From NCBI GenBank assembly GCA_963785075.1, contig CAWATW010000001.1:141380-205379 (forward strand): a DNA stretch of 64,000 nt, read 5' to 3'. The stretch is from JAOUGY01 sp963785075 (GTDB lineage Bacteria > Actinomycetota > Acidimicrobiia > Spongiisociales > ZC4RG35). Below are positions 8,389 through 16,553 of this stretch, one piece after another (within the stretch, counting starts at the first letter, position 1; every line of letters begins with the position of its first letter). The notes beneath the pieces were generated by a model. It ran no database searches. It was not told the origin of the DNA and saw only the letters and a program-made list of their open reading frames with translations. The translations under genes and the position numbers were made by a program.

Positions 8389-9290
8389 GCGCCGTCCGGT
8401 CGGACTTCGTGCCGATCGTGGGCCGACCAAACGTCGGAAAGTCCACACTCGTCAATGCTCTGGTCGGCGAGAAGGTTTCGATCATCTCGTCTCGTCCACA
8501 GACCACGAGGAACACGATTCGTGGGGTCGTCACCGGGATCGGGGCCGAAGGCGTCCCGGAGTACCAGCTGGTGCTCATCGATACCCCTGGTGTCCACAAG
8601 CCAAAGACCGAGCTGGGCAACCGGCTGAACAGCCTCGTGTACGGCACGCTGTCGGAGGCGGACGTTGTGGTGTTCGTGCTCGATGCAACTCAGCCCGTCG
8701 GGCCTGGCGACCGGCGAATCGCCGATCGACTACGCCAGGCAGATGCCACGACCGTCGTGGTCGTGAACAAGGTCGATGTCGCCGATAAGGGCTCTGTGGT
8801 GAGTCAGCTGGCCGAGGCCTCGGAATGGGGCTTCGACGCGTACGTCCCGGTGTCTGCACTCCAGTCGGAGAACCTACGCCCGGTCGTCGACGAGCTCGTG
8901 GCGAGGATGCCCGAAGGCCCGCTGTACTTCGATCCGGAGACCCGTTCCGACCAGCCCGACCACGACCTGGCAGCCGAGATCGTCCGGGAGAAGTTCCTCG
9001 ATCGGCTCCGTGATGAGGTCCCGCACTCGCTCATCGTGGTGGTCGACGACATGGCCGAACGAAGCGATGACCTCCAGGTGATCGCAGCGCGTGTGATCGT
9101 CGAGCGGAATTCGCAGCGGGGCATCGTCATCGGAAAGGGCGGATCCATGTTGAAGATCGCCGGCACCGAGGCCCGCCAGGAGCTCGAGAAGCTGTTCGGG
9201 ACGAAGATCCATCTGGATCTCAGGGTCGTGGTGGAACCCGACTGGCAACAGAAGCCCCAGCTGCTGGACCGCCTCGGCTTTGGTGCCTGA
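8385..9290 (+). CDS. era: GTPase Era
   Basis: Era is an essential GTPase that binds the 3' end of 16S rRNA during 30S assembly. The 301-residue protein has G1 GRPNVGKS at residues 13-20, the switch region SRPQTTRNTIRG, G3 DTPG at about 66-69, G4 NKVD at about 128-131, and a C-terminal KH domain with the RNA-binding loop GIVIGKGGSMLKIAG. ATG 8385 overlaps the corC stop (ATGA). The frame is open for 81 codons upstream within corC, but the G1 spacing from this ATG is exactly that of the family. It ends the phoH-era operon and converges on a minus-strand kinase gene. Confidence 0.97.
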   Translation: MSAVRSDFVPIVGRPNVGKSTLVNALVGEKVSIISSRPQTTRNTIRGVVTGIGAEGVPEYQLVLIDTPGVHKPKTELGNRLNSLVYGTLSEADVVVFVLDATQPVGPGDRRIADRLRQADATTVVVVNKVDVADKGSVVSQLAEASEWGFDAYVPVSALQSENLRPVVDELVARMPEGPLYFDPETRSDQPDHDLAAEIVREKFLDRLRDEVPHSLIVVVDDMAERSDDLQVIAARVIVERNSQRGIVIGKGGSMLKIAGTEARQELEKLFGTKIHLDLRVVVEPDWQQKPQLLDRLGFGA

Positions 9291-9356
9291 CCGGCCAGGG
9301 GCGGCACTCATCGCAGTCTTTCGGCGGATCGGCGTCGCTGCTGCAGTGGCGGCAGG

Positions 9357-10640
9357 TCACGCGCTCGGCAACGTGAGCCTGAAGATGCTCCGACCGTTCT
9401 CGAACCGGTAGACGAGGGTCCCGTGCATGAGCTCGGCCAACTGTCGCGAGACCGCCAGCCCGATCCCCACAGACTCGGGCTGTCCAGGTGACCTGTGTGC
9501 CCGCTCGTACGGCTCGAAGATTCGTTCCCAGTCGGCGACCGGAAGGCCGGGACCGTCGTCGGAGATCTCGAGCATCGTGGTTTTGGCCTCGACGCGCCCC
9601 TCGATGAGGATGCTGCCGCCGCCGTACCGTTCTGCGTTCGTGAGCAGGTTCCGGATGATCTGGCGCACCCGGGTGGGGTCACCGGTCGCCATGCAGGTTC
9701 GTTCCATCCGGACACCGACGTCGATGGCGACCGTTCCGCCGTCGAGCACCTGATCGACCTGTTTCCGGAGATCCACCGAGGTGGGGGTGACATCGATTTG
9801 ACCGATCTCGACCCGCGCAGCCACGAGGAGATCCTCGACGAGGTGTGCAACCTCTTGTGAGTGCTGGGCTATCGACGAGATCATGAGCTTGCGATCGTCG
9901 TCATCGAGCATGTCGTGCCCGTCGTCGAGCAACCTCGCAAAGCCGAGTACGGCAGTGAGAGGGGTGCGGATCTCGTGGCTCACACTGGCCAGGAACCGGT
10001 TCTTGGCCTCCATCAGCCCGATCATGCGGCGCTCTTCGTTGCGATGGTCGGATACGTCGAAGATCGTGAACACGGCCCGAGAGAAGTCCGGCACCCCTGC
10101 GATCACCGGTGCCGCGAGGATCGTTTCGGCGTCATACTGCTGGCCGGAGGCGGTGGCGGCCACGATGGTGGAATGGGCTATCGGCTTGGAATGCCAAACG
10201 GCGTCGAGCTGCTCCAGCCATCCTTCGATGGATCCCTCGTTCACGATCCTGGGATCGATGGGGCCGAGTAGCTCCTCGGGTGGCAGACCCACTGCGAGAA
10301 TCGCAGCCGGATTGGCGGCCACGATCCGAATCATCGGAACCACGCCCTGGACGGCGGCCAGCGAGTGTCCGATCGCGTCACGGATGTCTTCGATGCCCTG
10401 GCTCTTGACATCGTTCATCCACGCCTGGAGTTCGGTGTAGTCCTGCTCCATCAGCGGAACCGGTGTGATCCGAAACAGGTTTTCGAAACTCGACCACCCG
10501 CGCAACCCGTCCACGAGGTCCATGCGGACCTCGTCGTTCTGTCGGTACTGGTCGTCGACGGCGAGCATCAGCCGGTGCCACGAGTCCATGGAAGGGGGAC
10601 AGTCGCCATCGAGCGCCAGTTCGGCGAGCTGGCGCTGCAA
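9357..10640 (-). CDS. Orphan PAS-type sensor histidine kinase
   Basis: A soluble-looking histidine kinase with no response regulator beside it. In order: a helical N-terminus, a PAS-like domain (IRIVAANPAAILAVG to FTIFDVSDHRNEE), a HisKA dimerisation domain with the phospho-acceptor motif FLASVSHEIRTPLTAV, and a HATPase_c domain with N-box NLLTNAERYGG, ISDDGPGLPV and ESVGIGLAVSRQLAEL. No membrane helix is evident. The frame is open to 10814, but the first 58 codons look non-coding and would overlap recO; I chose TTG 10640, where the helical region begins. ATG 10589 is also possible. It interrupts the usual era-recO neighbourhood and resembles the kinases at 36948 and 61836. Confidence 0.82.
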   Translation of the reverse strand: MQRQLAELALDGDCPPSMDSWHRLMLAVDDQYRQNDEVRMDLVDGLRGWSSFENLFRITPVPLMEQDYTELQAWMNDVKSQGIEDIRDAIGHSLAAVQGVVPMIRIVAANPAAILAVGLPPEELLGPIDPRIVNEGSIEGWLEQLDAVWHSKPIAHSTIVAATASGQQYDAETILAAPVIAGVPDFSRAVFTIFDVSDHRNEERRMIGLMEAKNRFLASVSHEIRTPLTAVLGFARLLDDGHDMLDDDDRKLMISSIAQHSQEVAHLVEDLLVAARVEIGQIDVTPTSVDLRKQVDQVLDGGTVAIDVGVRMERTCMATGDPTRVRQIIRNLLTNAERYGGGSILIEGRVEAKTTMLEISDDGPGLPVADWERIFEPYERAHRSPGQPESVGIGLAVSRQLAELMHGTLVYRFENGRSIFRLTLPSA

Positions 10641-10799
10641 TGTTGGATGGAGGTTCTGTTCTGGGCGCGGGGCGCGGTGACCGTGGTTTTGACGGCAGTC
10701 CGGGAGCGGGACATGCCTACTTCTTCGGCATCCGGAGTGAGTCCGCTTGAGCAGTCCGAGTACCGCGGTCAACGCCTGTCGCTCGGTAGGCTGGCACCG

Positions 10800-11519
10800 G
10801 TGGGACTCCGACATGACTCAGGGATCGTGCTGCGCGGGTATCCGTTCGGCGAGGCGGACCGCGTCGTCGTGCTGCTCAGTCCTCACCACGGCAAGCTCCG
10901 GACCGTCGCCAAGGGTGTTCGGAAGACCAAGAGCAGATTTGGTGGCCGCCTCGAGCCCTTCACACACGTCGAGTTGGTGCTCTTCGAAGGTCGGAATCTG
11001 GACACCATCACCCAGGTCGAGGTCGTCGATGCCTACCCCCGGCTACGGACCGACCTCGAGCGGGTGACCTCGGCGTCGACCATGGTCGAGGCGATCGACG
11101 CCGTGGCTCAGGAGAGGGAACCGTCGGTTGCGCTGTTCGGTTTGTTGGCGAAGGGCCTCGACGCGTTGGAGGCGGGTGCGGGCGGGTCCGACCTGGTCAG
11201 TGCGTTCTTGCTCCAGCTCGCCGGTGTCGTCGGCGTGGCGCCCGCCCTGGAGCGGTGTGCGACCTGCGGACGAGCGGAGCTGCTCACCCGGTTCAGCTTC
11301 GACGGTGGAGGAGTGGTATGCGATCTGTGCCGGGCGGAGGGGACGTTCCGGCTTCGCCCTGGGCTGGTGGAGCACCTTGCCGTGCTTGCTCGCGTCGATC
11401 TCGCTTCGGTGTCGATCGCCCATTCGTCGTTCTCGGACGAGGCCATGGGGGTGACGCGCCGCTTCGTGGAACATCACCTGGACCGTCGCCTGGCCAGCCT
11501 CGCCGTGCTCGACAGCTGA
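10800..11519 (+). CDS. recO: DNA repair protein RecO
   Basis: RecO promotes RecA loading on gapped DNA within the RecFOR pathway. The 239-residue protein starts with the OB-fold sequence GLRHDSGIVLRGYPFGEADR and contains KTKSRFGGRLEPFTHVEL. A four-cysteine zinc site at about residues 153-175 is formed by CATC and CDLC. I chose GTG 10800, the family N-terminus; a TAGGCT element at 10787-10792 sits 7 nt upstream and there is no Shine-Dalgarno sequence, suggesting a leaderless transcript. Its stop overlaps the uppS start (TGATG). Confidence 0.93.
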   Translation: MGLRHDSGIVLRGYPFGEADRVVVLLSPHHGKLRTVAKGVRKTKSRFGGRLEPFTHVELVLFEGRNLDTITQVEVVDAYPRLRTDLERVTSASTMVEAIDAVAQEREPSVALFGLLAKGLDALEAGAGGSDLVSAFLLQLAGVVGVAPALERCATCGRAELLTRFSFDGGGVVCDLCRAEGTFRLRPGLVEHLAVLARVDLASVSIAHSSFSDEAMGVTRRFVEHHLDRRLASLAVLDS

Positions 11520-12568
11520 TGGATCTGTCGCGCCTCGACCCCGATCAGATCCCCCGCCATGTCGGATTGATCATGGATGGCAACGGCCGGTGGGCGAATG
11601 CTCGTGGACTTCCACGCATCGCCGGACACAAGGCAGGTGAAGAGGCGCTGTTCGATGTGGTGCACGGCGGTCTCGAGATCGGAATCGAGTGGCTCAGTGC
11701 GTACACGTTCTCCACCGAGAACTGGGCGCGAGATCCCGAAGAAGTCGAGTTCCTCATGTTCTTCAACCGCGACCTGCTGCTTCGCCGACGGGACGAGTTG
11801 CATGATCTGGGGGTGAGGATCCGCTTCGCCGGAGATCTCGCCGACCCCCGGATCCCGGACGAGAACCGCAGCTACATGGCCGAGAGCGAACGAATCACCG
11901 CCGGGAACTCCCGGATGCAGATGGTCTTCGTCTTCAACTACGGATCCCGCTGGGAATTGACGAGAGCGGCGGCCAGAGTGGCCGCGGCGACGCTGGCGAG
12001 GAAGCTCGATCCGGCCGAAGTCGACCAGGACACCTTCGCCTCGTTCTTTGCCATCCCTGAGATGCCCGACGTCGATCTCGTCATCCGATCCTCGGGCGAG
12101 CATCGGCTCTCCAACTACCTGCTGTGGCAGGCGGCGTACGCCGAGTTCTCGTTCCCGGGGATCCTATGGCCCGACTTCGACCGGTATGACCTCCTGGACA
12201 GCGTGCTCGAGTACCAGCAGCGTGACCGACGGTTCGGCGGCGCCATCGACCGCTCGTCGGAATCCGACGAGCCGGCCCCACGTCAACCGGCGTCACTCGA
12301 GACGGTCCGCTCCGAGATCGACACGATCGACCGCGAGATCATCCGGCTCCTGGCCCTCCGCCAACGCCAGGTGGAGTCTGCGGCCAGGTTCGAGGCTGAC
12401 CACGAAGCAGTCCGGGCTCCCGACCGAGTCGAACAGGTGATCTCGAAGGTGCGAGCCGAGGCCGCCGCCCTGGGCGCCAGCCCGGAAGTGGCAGAGGCCA
12501 CCTACCGCGCCATGGTCGCCGCCTTCATCACCCACGAACTCGACATTGAAACCCGAACCCAGGGTTAA
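11519..12568 (+). CDS. uppS: Isoprenyl transferase (UppS family) fused to a chorismate-mutase-like domain
   Basis: Residues 1-245 are a cis-prenyltransferase that makes the undecaprenyl (or related) carrier lipid for cell-wall synthesis: catalytic Asp in LIMDGNGRWA (D20), YTFSTENW, and RSSGEHRLSNYLLWQ at about 190. After a short Pro/Glu linker, residues about 260-345 form an AroQ-type chorismate mutase-like helical domain (VRSEIDTIDREIIRLLALR, then RAPDRVEQVI and ATYRAMVAAFITHE). In an ungapped alignment to the E. coli enzyme, the Arg11 and Arg28 equivalents are kept but the catalytic Lys39 position is Glu, so mutase activity is doubtful. The last four codons and stop lie inside the left 54-bp repeat. 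ATG overlaps the recO stop. Confidence 0.9.
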   Translation: MDLSRLDPDQIPRHVGLIMDGNGRWANARGLPRIAGHKAGEEALFDVVHGGLEIGIEWLSAYTFSTENWARDPEEVEFLMFFNRDLLLRRRDELHDLGVRIRFAGDLADPRIPDENRSYMAESERITAGNSRMQMVFVFNYGSRWELTRAAARVAAATLARKLDPAEVDQDTFASFFAIPEMPDVDLVIRSSGEHRLSNYLLWQAAYAEFSFPGILWPDFDRYDLLDSVLEYQQRDRRFGGAIDRSSESDEPAPRQPASLETVRSEIDTIDREIIRLLALRQRQVESAARFEADHEAVRAPDRVEQVISKVRAEAAALGASPEVAEATYRAMVAAFITHELDIETRTQG

Positions 12569-12607
12569 GGTCCGCCAATTTGGCGGACCACAGCCCAAAG
12601 AACGGCG
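12554..12607. repeat. Left copy of a 54-bp inverted repeat
   Basis: This 54-bp element matches the reverse complement of 15025-15078 at 51 of 54 positions. It contains an internal palindrome GGTCCGCC-N5-GGCGGACC at 12569-12589. It covers the final four codons and stop of uppS and ends 7 bp before the stop of the minus-strand membrane gene. The hairpin may act as a terminator for both converging genes, or the element may be one end of a mobile or transposed block. I saw no flanking direct duplication. Confidence 0.85.
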
Positions 12608-12613
12608 TGCGCC

Positions 12614-13207
12614 TCAGCTCGATGGAAGTCCCACCGCCACGAGCCCGGCCAGGGCGACGATGACCAGTGGGGCTGTCAGCACGACCCGTTTCAGGCGGCC
12701 GGGCGTGGGCGACCCGTCGCCTCGGGGGGCGACGACCACCGAGAACGCCCACGCCTCCGCGGCCAGCATCGGCAGATACCAGGCAACTGCGGCAGCGGCC
12801 TCGACCGTCCCAAAAGAGGGATTGTCGAAGGCGAACTCGCGCATGATCGGAATCTGCACGGTGAGGGCGGCGATGCCGAGCACCCATCGAAGCCAGGCGG
12901 GTCGTGGACGCCCGATCGCGATCGCACCGGCGACCACCGACGGCCACATGACCGCCCCTGCCGCACCGAGCAGGGCGAGGGAGAGTGCCGTCGACCGCCA
13001 CCACCCCACCCCACCTCTCAGGCGCCTGAGCCGAGCGAACCCGAGGAGCAAGCCCACGACGGTGGCTGCGCCGAGGATGAAGAGCGTGCCGCTCCACGAG
13101 AACTCAGGATCCGTGGATATGTATCGCATCCACAGCCGCATCAGGATCCCCCACGCCAAGCCGCCCACGGCCCCGACCACCAGGGGGTGATCGATCGGTC
13201 GCCTCAT
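12614..13207 (-). CDS. Hypothetical multi-pass membrane protein
   Basis: A 197-residue protein of unknown function with about five to six hydrophobic segments (for example PLVVGAVGGLAWGILMRLW, TLFILGAATVVGLLLGFA, VLTAPLVIVALAGLVAVGL). No recognisable domain motif. The start ATG at 13207 lies 1 bp after the stop of the Cu-SOD-like gene, so the two form a minus-strand operon. The frame runs further upstream to 13438, but that part overlaps the SOD-like gene and is Pro/Ser/Arg-rich, unlike coding sequence. Confidence 0.65.
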   Translation of the reverse strand: MRRPIDHPLVVGAVGGLAWGILMRLWMRYISTDPEFSWSGTLFILGAATVVGLLLGFARLRRLRGGVGWWRSTALSLALLGAAGAVMWPSVVAGAIAIGRPRPAWLRWVLGIAALTVQIPIMREFAFDNPSFGTVEAAAAVAWYLPMLAAEAWAFSVVVAPRGDGSPTPGRLKRVVLTAPLVIVALAGLVAVGLPSS

Positions 13208-13208
13208 C

Positions 13209-13709
13209 TCAGAACTCCATCGGCAGACATGCGAGCCGGGTACCGGCGGCACCGTCTGGGGCGGTGGGCAGGGCGTGGATGACGATCGACTGGGCTGTGC
13301 CCGCATCGATGTGGAAGGGGACGATCGCGAGTGCCTGTGCCGTTCCGCCCGAGGTGGCGGTGAAGTCGAGCCACACCTCGGTTTCAGGCGAAGGATCTCC
13401 GCCGCTGTTGTAGTGCCCGAGCGCCGCGGCACCGTCACCGGCCACGCATGGACCGACGTGCACGTGGGCGCCGAACGCCGTCCCGGCGGCAGTCGGGTCG
13501 AGCCGGTCGATTATGAGGCGCACGACTGTGCGTTCGCCTGCAACGATCGATCGAGCTCGGGCCCTTGCGCCGTCCGTCGCATCCTGGGCTGTCGGGTTGA
13601 GATCGGTGAGGGCCCCGGCCGACGAGATCACGATTCCAGCCGACACCGGCAGGGCCGTCAGGACCACCATGAGAGTGGCAAGGAGGCAGGTGGCATGTAT
13701 TCGTCGCAT
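13209..13709 (-). CDS. Secreted copper-only superoxide dismutase-like protein
   Basis: A 166-residue protein with a signal peptide (MRRIHATCLLATLMVVLTAL, cleavage after VSA) and a Cu/Zn-SOD-like fold. Recognisable SodC landmarks are the HxH copper pair in FGAHVHVG, the bridging-His position in GHYN, the late His in SIVIHA, and the GTRLAC segment that holds the conserved Arg and disulfide Cys. The segment that normally carries the other zinc ligands is shortened and lacks them, as in Cu-only SOD-like proteins. Enzymatic activity is therefore an inference. Start chosen at the signal peptide ATG rather than the 13853 open-frame limit. Divergent from the ECF sigma gene. Confidence 0.68.
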   Translation of the reverse strand: MRRIHATCLLATLMVVLTALPVSAGIVISSAGALTDLNPTAQDATDGARARARSIVAGERTVVRLIIDRLDPTAAGTAFGAHVHVGPCVAGDGAAALGHYNSGGDPSPETEVWLDFTATSGGTAQALAIVPFHIDAGTAQSIVIHALPTAPDGAAGTRLACLPMEF

Positions 13710-13837
13710 CGTGTGCTCTTTGGGGTTGGGCGAAGCCTTCGTCTGACAGACGCCCACCGTGGAGGCTTTGGGTGACACGACCGGCTGACACGGACAGATG
13801 TCACCCCACACGGGGGTTGAGATCGTCTGTCGAATGG

Positions 13838-14395
13838 ATGGATGCGGTCGCATACGCGGATTGGGTCTCGAATGAGGCTGCTGCGGCGGGTTGGGCGCGG
13901 TCTCAGGTGGACGCGCTCGTCGAGAGCCTCTTCGTTCGCGAGGCTGCGCAACTCGTGCGGCTCGCCCGATTCTTCGTCGACGATGCGGATGCTGCGGAGG
14001 ACCTCGTTCAGGAAGCCTTCATCAAGCTTGCTCGCTCGGTCCACCGCATCGACGACCCGGACCGTACCCCGGCATATCTGCGTTCGATCGTGCTGAATCT
14101 GGCCCGCGATCACAACCGGCGCGGGCTGGTGTCGCTGCGGCACCGGAGCCGGCTCTGGGAACCGGATGCGGTAGGGCCGGACGAGACCTGGGCGATCCGC
14201 GACGACCAACGACAGGTGATCGAGGCGCTCCGTGAGCTGCCGCCAGGACAACGGAACTGTCTCGTCCTGAGGTACTACCTCGAACTGTCGAATGCCGAGA
14301 TCGGTGGGACGCTGGGTGTGTCGATCAACACCGTCAAGACACAGATCAGGCGTGGCATGGCCGCGCTGGAACGGTCGCTGGAGGAGCTTCGATGA
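13838..14395 (+). CDS. RNA polymerase ECF sigma factor
   Basis: A 185-residue sigma-70 family ECF factor. Region 2 is seen in LVRLARFFVDDADAAEDLVQ and AFIKLARSVHRIDDP, and region 4 in LPPGQRNCLVLRYYLELSNAE followed by the helix-turn-helix LGVSINTVKTQIRRGMAALE. ATG 13838 gives a typical length; an in-frame GTG at 13772 would add 22 residues. The stop overlaps the next gene (ATGA), whose product may be its membrane partner. The divergent SOD-like gene is a natural candidate target. The promoter it recognises cannot be read from this window. Confidence 0.88.
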   Translation: MDAVAYADWVSNEAAAAGWARSQVDALVESLFVREAAQLVRLARFFVDDADAAEDLVQEAFIKLARSVHRIDDPDRTPAYLRSIVLNLARDHNRRGLVSLRHRSRLWEPDAVGPDETWAIRDDQRQVIEALRELPPGQRNCLVLRYYLELSNAEIGGTLGVSINTVKTQIRRGMAALERSLEELR

Positions 14396-15012
14396 CGAGC
14401 CTCGAACACCTCCTCGCCGACGCCTTGCAGTCGGGTGCCGCGACGACCACTCCGGCTCCGGATCTGTTCGAACGCGTGAAGGGCTCTATCGAGGACGATG
14501 TCGTTCGGCGTCGTCGACGTCGCCGGACCGCTGCGGTATGGGCAGGTGTCGTCGGGGCACTCGCCCTGGCGATGAGGGGCCTGTCGACCCACACAACAGG
14601 GAGATGGACTATGAACTGGTGGGCACTCGAGCTGATCACGACGGTGGCGCTGATCGGCGTCGCCTTGTGGTTGGGGCCGTTCATCAAGCGTTTCGGTCGG
14701 GCGTATGCCGCCGACGTCTTCCGAACGAATCCCCGGACGGGGAAGTCCTACATCGTCCTCACCGACATCGTCTACTACCTGATCTTCTCGGCGTACATCC
14801 TGTTCACCATCAGACTCGAGCCCGAGCCACAATGGTTCGGTCTCGTGCACGCAGAGCAGGTTCAGTTGGTCGTCTATCGCCTCGCCGGGATTCTCCTCAT
14901 CATCGGTGTGCTCCACGGAATCAACATCGTGTTGATGCCTGTTCTGGGGCGCCTGTTCTCGTTGAACCGAAGGCTGGACGCACGCAACGAGGAAGACGGC
15001 CTGGATGGATGA
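14392..15012 (+). CDS. Membrane protein, possible anti-sigma partner of the ECF factor
   Basis: A 206-residue protein translationally coupled to the ECF sigma gene. The first 45 residues are hydrophilic and end in a striking run of seven Arg (about 39-47), followed by about four hydrophobic segments (around 48-62, 75-95, 125-145, 165-190). Gene order and topology (cytoplasmic N-terminal domain, then membrane helices) fit an anti-sigma factor, but there is no zinc-binding HxxxCxxC motif, so this is inference from context. Confidence 0.6.
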   Translation: MTSLEHLLADALQSGAATTTPAPDLFERVKGSIEDDVVRRRRRRRTAAVWAGVVGALALAMRGLSTHTTGRWTMNWWALELITTVALIGVALWLGPFIKRFGRAYAADVFRTNPRTGKSYIVLTDIVYYLIFSAYILFTIRLEPEPQWFGLVHAEQVQLVVYRLAGILLIIGVLHGINIVLMPVLGRLFSLNRRLDARNEEDGLDG

Positions 15013-15024
15013 GTCGAGATCTGG

Positions 15025-15078
15025 CGCCGTTCTTTGGGCGGTGGTCCGCCATTTTGGCGGACCTTAACCCTGGGTTCG
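15025..15078. repeat. Right copy of the 54-bp inverted repeat
   Basis: Reverse-complement partner of 12554-12607, differing at three positions. It contains the same palindrome with an altered loop (GGTCCGCC-N5-GGCGGACC at 15043-15063). It lies 12 bp after the stop of the possible anti-sigma gene and about 50 bp before the glyQS start. The two copies bracket a 2.4-kb block of two divergent gene pairs. Confidence 0.85.
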
Positions 15079-15130
15079 TTTCCGAGTTCGATACGGGCCC
15101 TACACTGCCGGTTCCCCAACCAGGCAACGC

Positions 15131-16438
15131 ATGACCGTCTCACTCGACACCATCTCAACACTGGCGCAGCATCGCGGCTTCGTCTTCCAGTCCTCGCAGA
15201 TCTATGGCGGGACCCGCTCGGCATATGACTATGGCCCGTTGGGCGTGGAGATGCTCCGCAACGTCAAGAACGAGTGGTGGCGCTCGATGGTGCAGGAACG
15301 TGGAGACGTCGTCGGCCTCGACTCGGCGATCATCCAGGCGCGGAAGGTGTGGCAGGCGTCCGGTCATGAGGAGGTCTTCACCGATCCCATGGTCGAGTGC
15401 ACGAACTGCAATGCTCGATTGCGTCTCGACAAGCTGGAGGATGCCGAGCAGTGCCCGAACTGCGGGAAGCGAGGCACGTTCACCGAACCCCGACAGTTCA
15501 ACCTCATGTTCAAGACCCACACCGGCCCGATCGAGTCCGAGGAGAACATGGTGTATCTCCGCCCGGAGACGGCCCAGGGCATCTTCATCAACTTCGAGAA
15601 TGTCCGGCGCGCCAATCGTCAGAAACTGCCCTTCGGTATCGCCCAGGTCGGCAAGTCCTTCCGCAACGAGATCACTCCCGGTCAATTCGTGTTTCGAACC
15701 CGTGAGTTCGAACAGATGGAGATGGAGTATTTCTGTCACCCGTCGGAAAGCACGAAGTGGTTCGAGTACTGGGTGGACGCGCGTCATCGGTGGTACACCG
15801 ATCTGGGGATGAACCCCGATCACATCCGCATCCGACCCCATGAGGCAGATGAGCTCAGCCATTACTCGGCCGTGACAGTCGACGTGGAGTACGAGTTCCC
15901 GTGGGGCTGGGACGAGCTCGAAGGTATCGCCAACCGCACGGACTTCGATCTCAAACAGCACATGGAGTGGTCGGGCGAGGATCTGAGCTATTTCGATCCG
16001 GAGTCGAACGAGCGGCTCGTCCCCCATGTCATCGAGCCTGCGGCAGGCGCCACCCGAACGACGTTCGCCTTTCTCATCGACGCCTACGACGAAGAAACGC
16101 TCGAGAGCGGCGACAAGCGCACGGTGATGCGCCTGCATCACCGCATCTCTCCGTTCAAGCTGGCAGTGCTGCCGCTGTCGAAAAAGCCGGAGCTGGTCGA
16201 ACCGTCCGAGAAGCTGGCCAACGAACTCCGGAGACATTGGATGCTCGAGTTCGACGTCACCCAGAACATCGGCAAGAGGTATCGGCGCCAGGATGAGATC
16301 GGCACCCCCTACTGCGTGACGTTCGACTTCGACTCGCTCGATGACAATGCGGTCACCGTTCGTGATCGGGACTCGATGGCTCAGGATCGGGTTTCGATGG
16401 AGCAGCTGGTCGACTACCTGAGGCCACGCCTCGACTGA
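15131..16438 (+). CDS. glyQS: Glycine--tRNA ligase, single-chain alpha2 type
   Basis: Class II aminoacyl-tRNA synthetase charging tRNA-Gly. The 435-residue protein starts with the family sequence IYGGTRSAYDYGPLG, has a CxxC...CxxC zinc insertion at about 90-112 (CTNC, CPNC), motif 2 with FRNEITPGQFVFRTREFEQM at about 178-197, and a C-terminal anticodon-binding domain starting at about residue 335. This is the eukaryotic/actinobacterial one-subunit form, not the alpha2beta2 enzyme. ATG 15131 has no clear Shine-Dalgarno; a TACACT at 15101-15106 could be the -10 element. Confidence 0.96.
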   Translation: MTVSLDTISTLAQHRGFVFQSSQIYGGTRSAYDYGPLGVEMLRNVKNEWWRSMVQERGDVVGLDSAIIQARKVWQASGHEEVFTDPMVECTNCNARLRLDKLEDAEQCPNCGKRGTFTEPRQFNLMFKTHTGPIESEENMVYLRPETAQGIFINFENVRRANRQKLPFGIAQVGKSFRNEITPGQFVFRTREFEQMEMEYFCHPSESTKWFEYWVDARHRWYTDLGMNPDHIRIRPHEADELSHYSAVTVDVEYEFPWGWDELEGIANRTDFDLKQHMEWSGEDLSYFDPESNERLVPHVIEPAAGATRTTFAFLIDAYDEETLESGDKRTVMRLHHRISPFKLAVLPLSKKPELVEPSEKLANELRRHWMLEFDVTQNIGKRYRRQDEIGTPYCVTFDFDSLDDNAVTVRDRDSMAQDRVSMEQLVDYLRPRLD

Positions 16439-16553
16439 GACGCGATCCCACCACCCACTCGGAACCCCTTTGCCGGCGGATGGCTCGTTTAGAACCGTTT
16501 GAGCCTCCGTTGCGTATGGTTCAGCGCCAATTCGAAGCTGAGAGAGGTCAACG

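Noticed and set aside
13209..13709. SOD-like gene as a CHRD-domain protein
   Set aside because: The HxH, GHYN, SIVIHA and GTRLAC landmarks fit a SodC fold better, though CHRD cannot be fully excluded without modelling.
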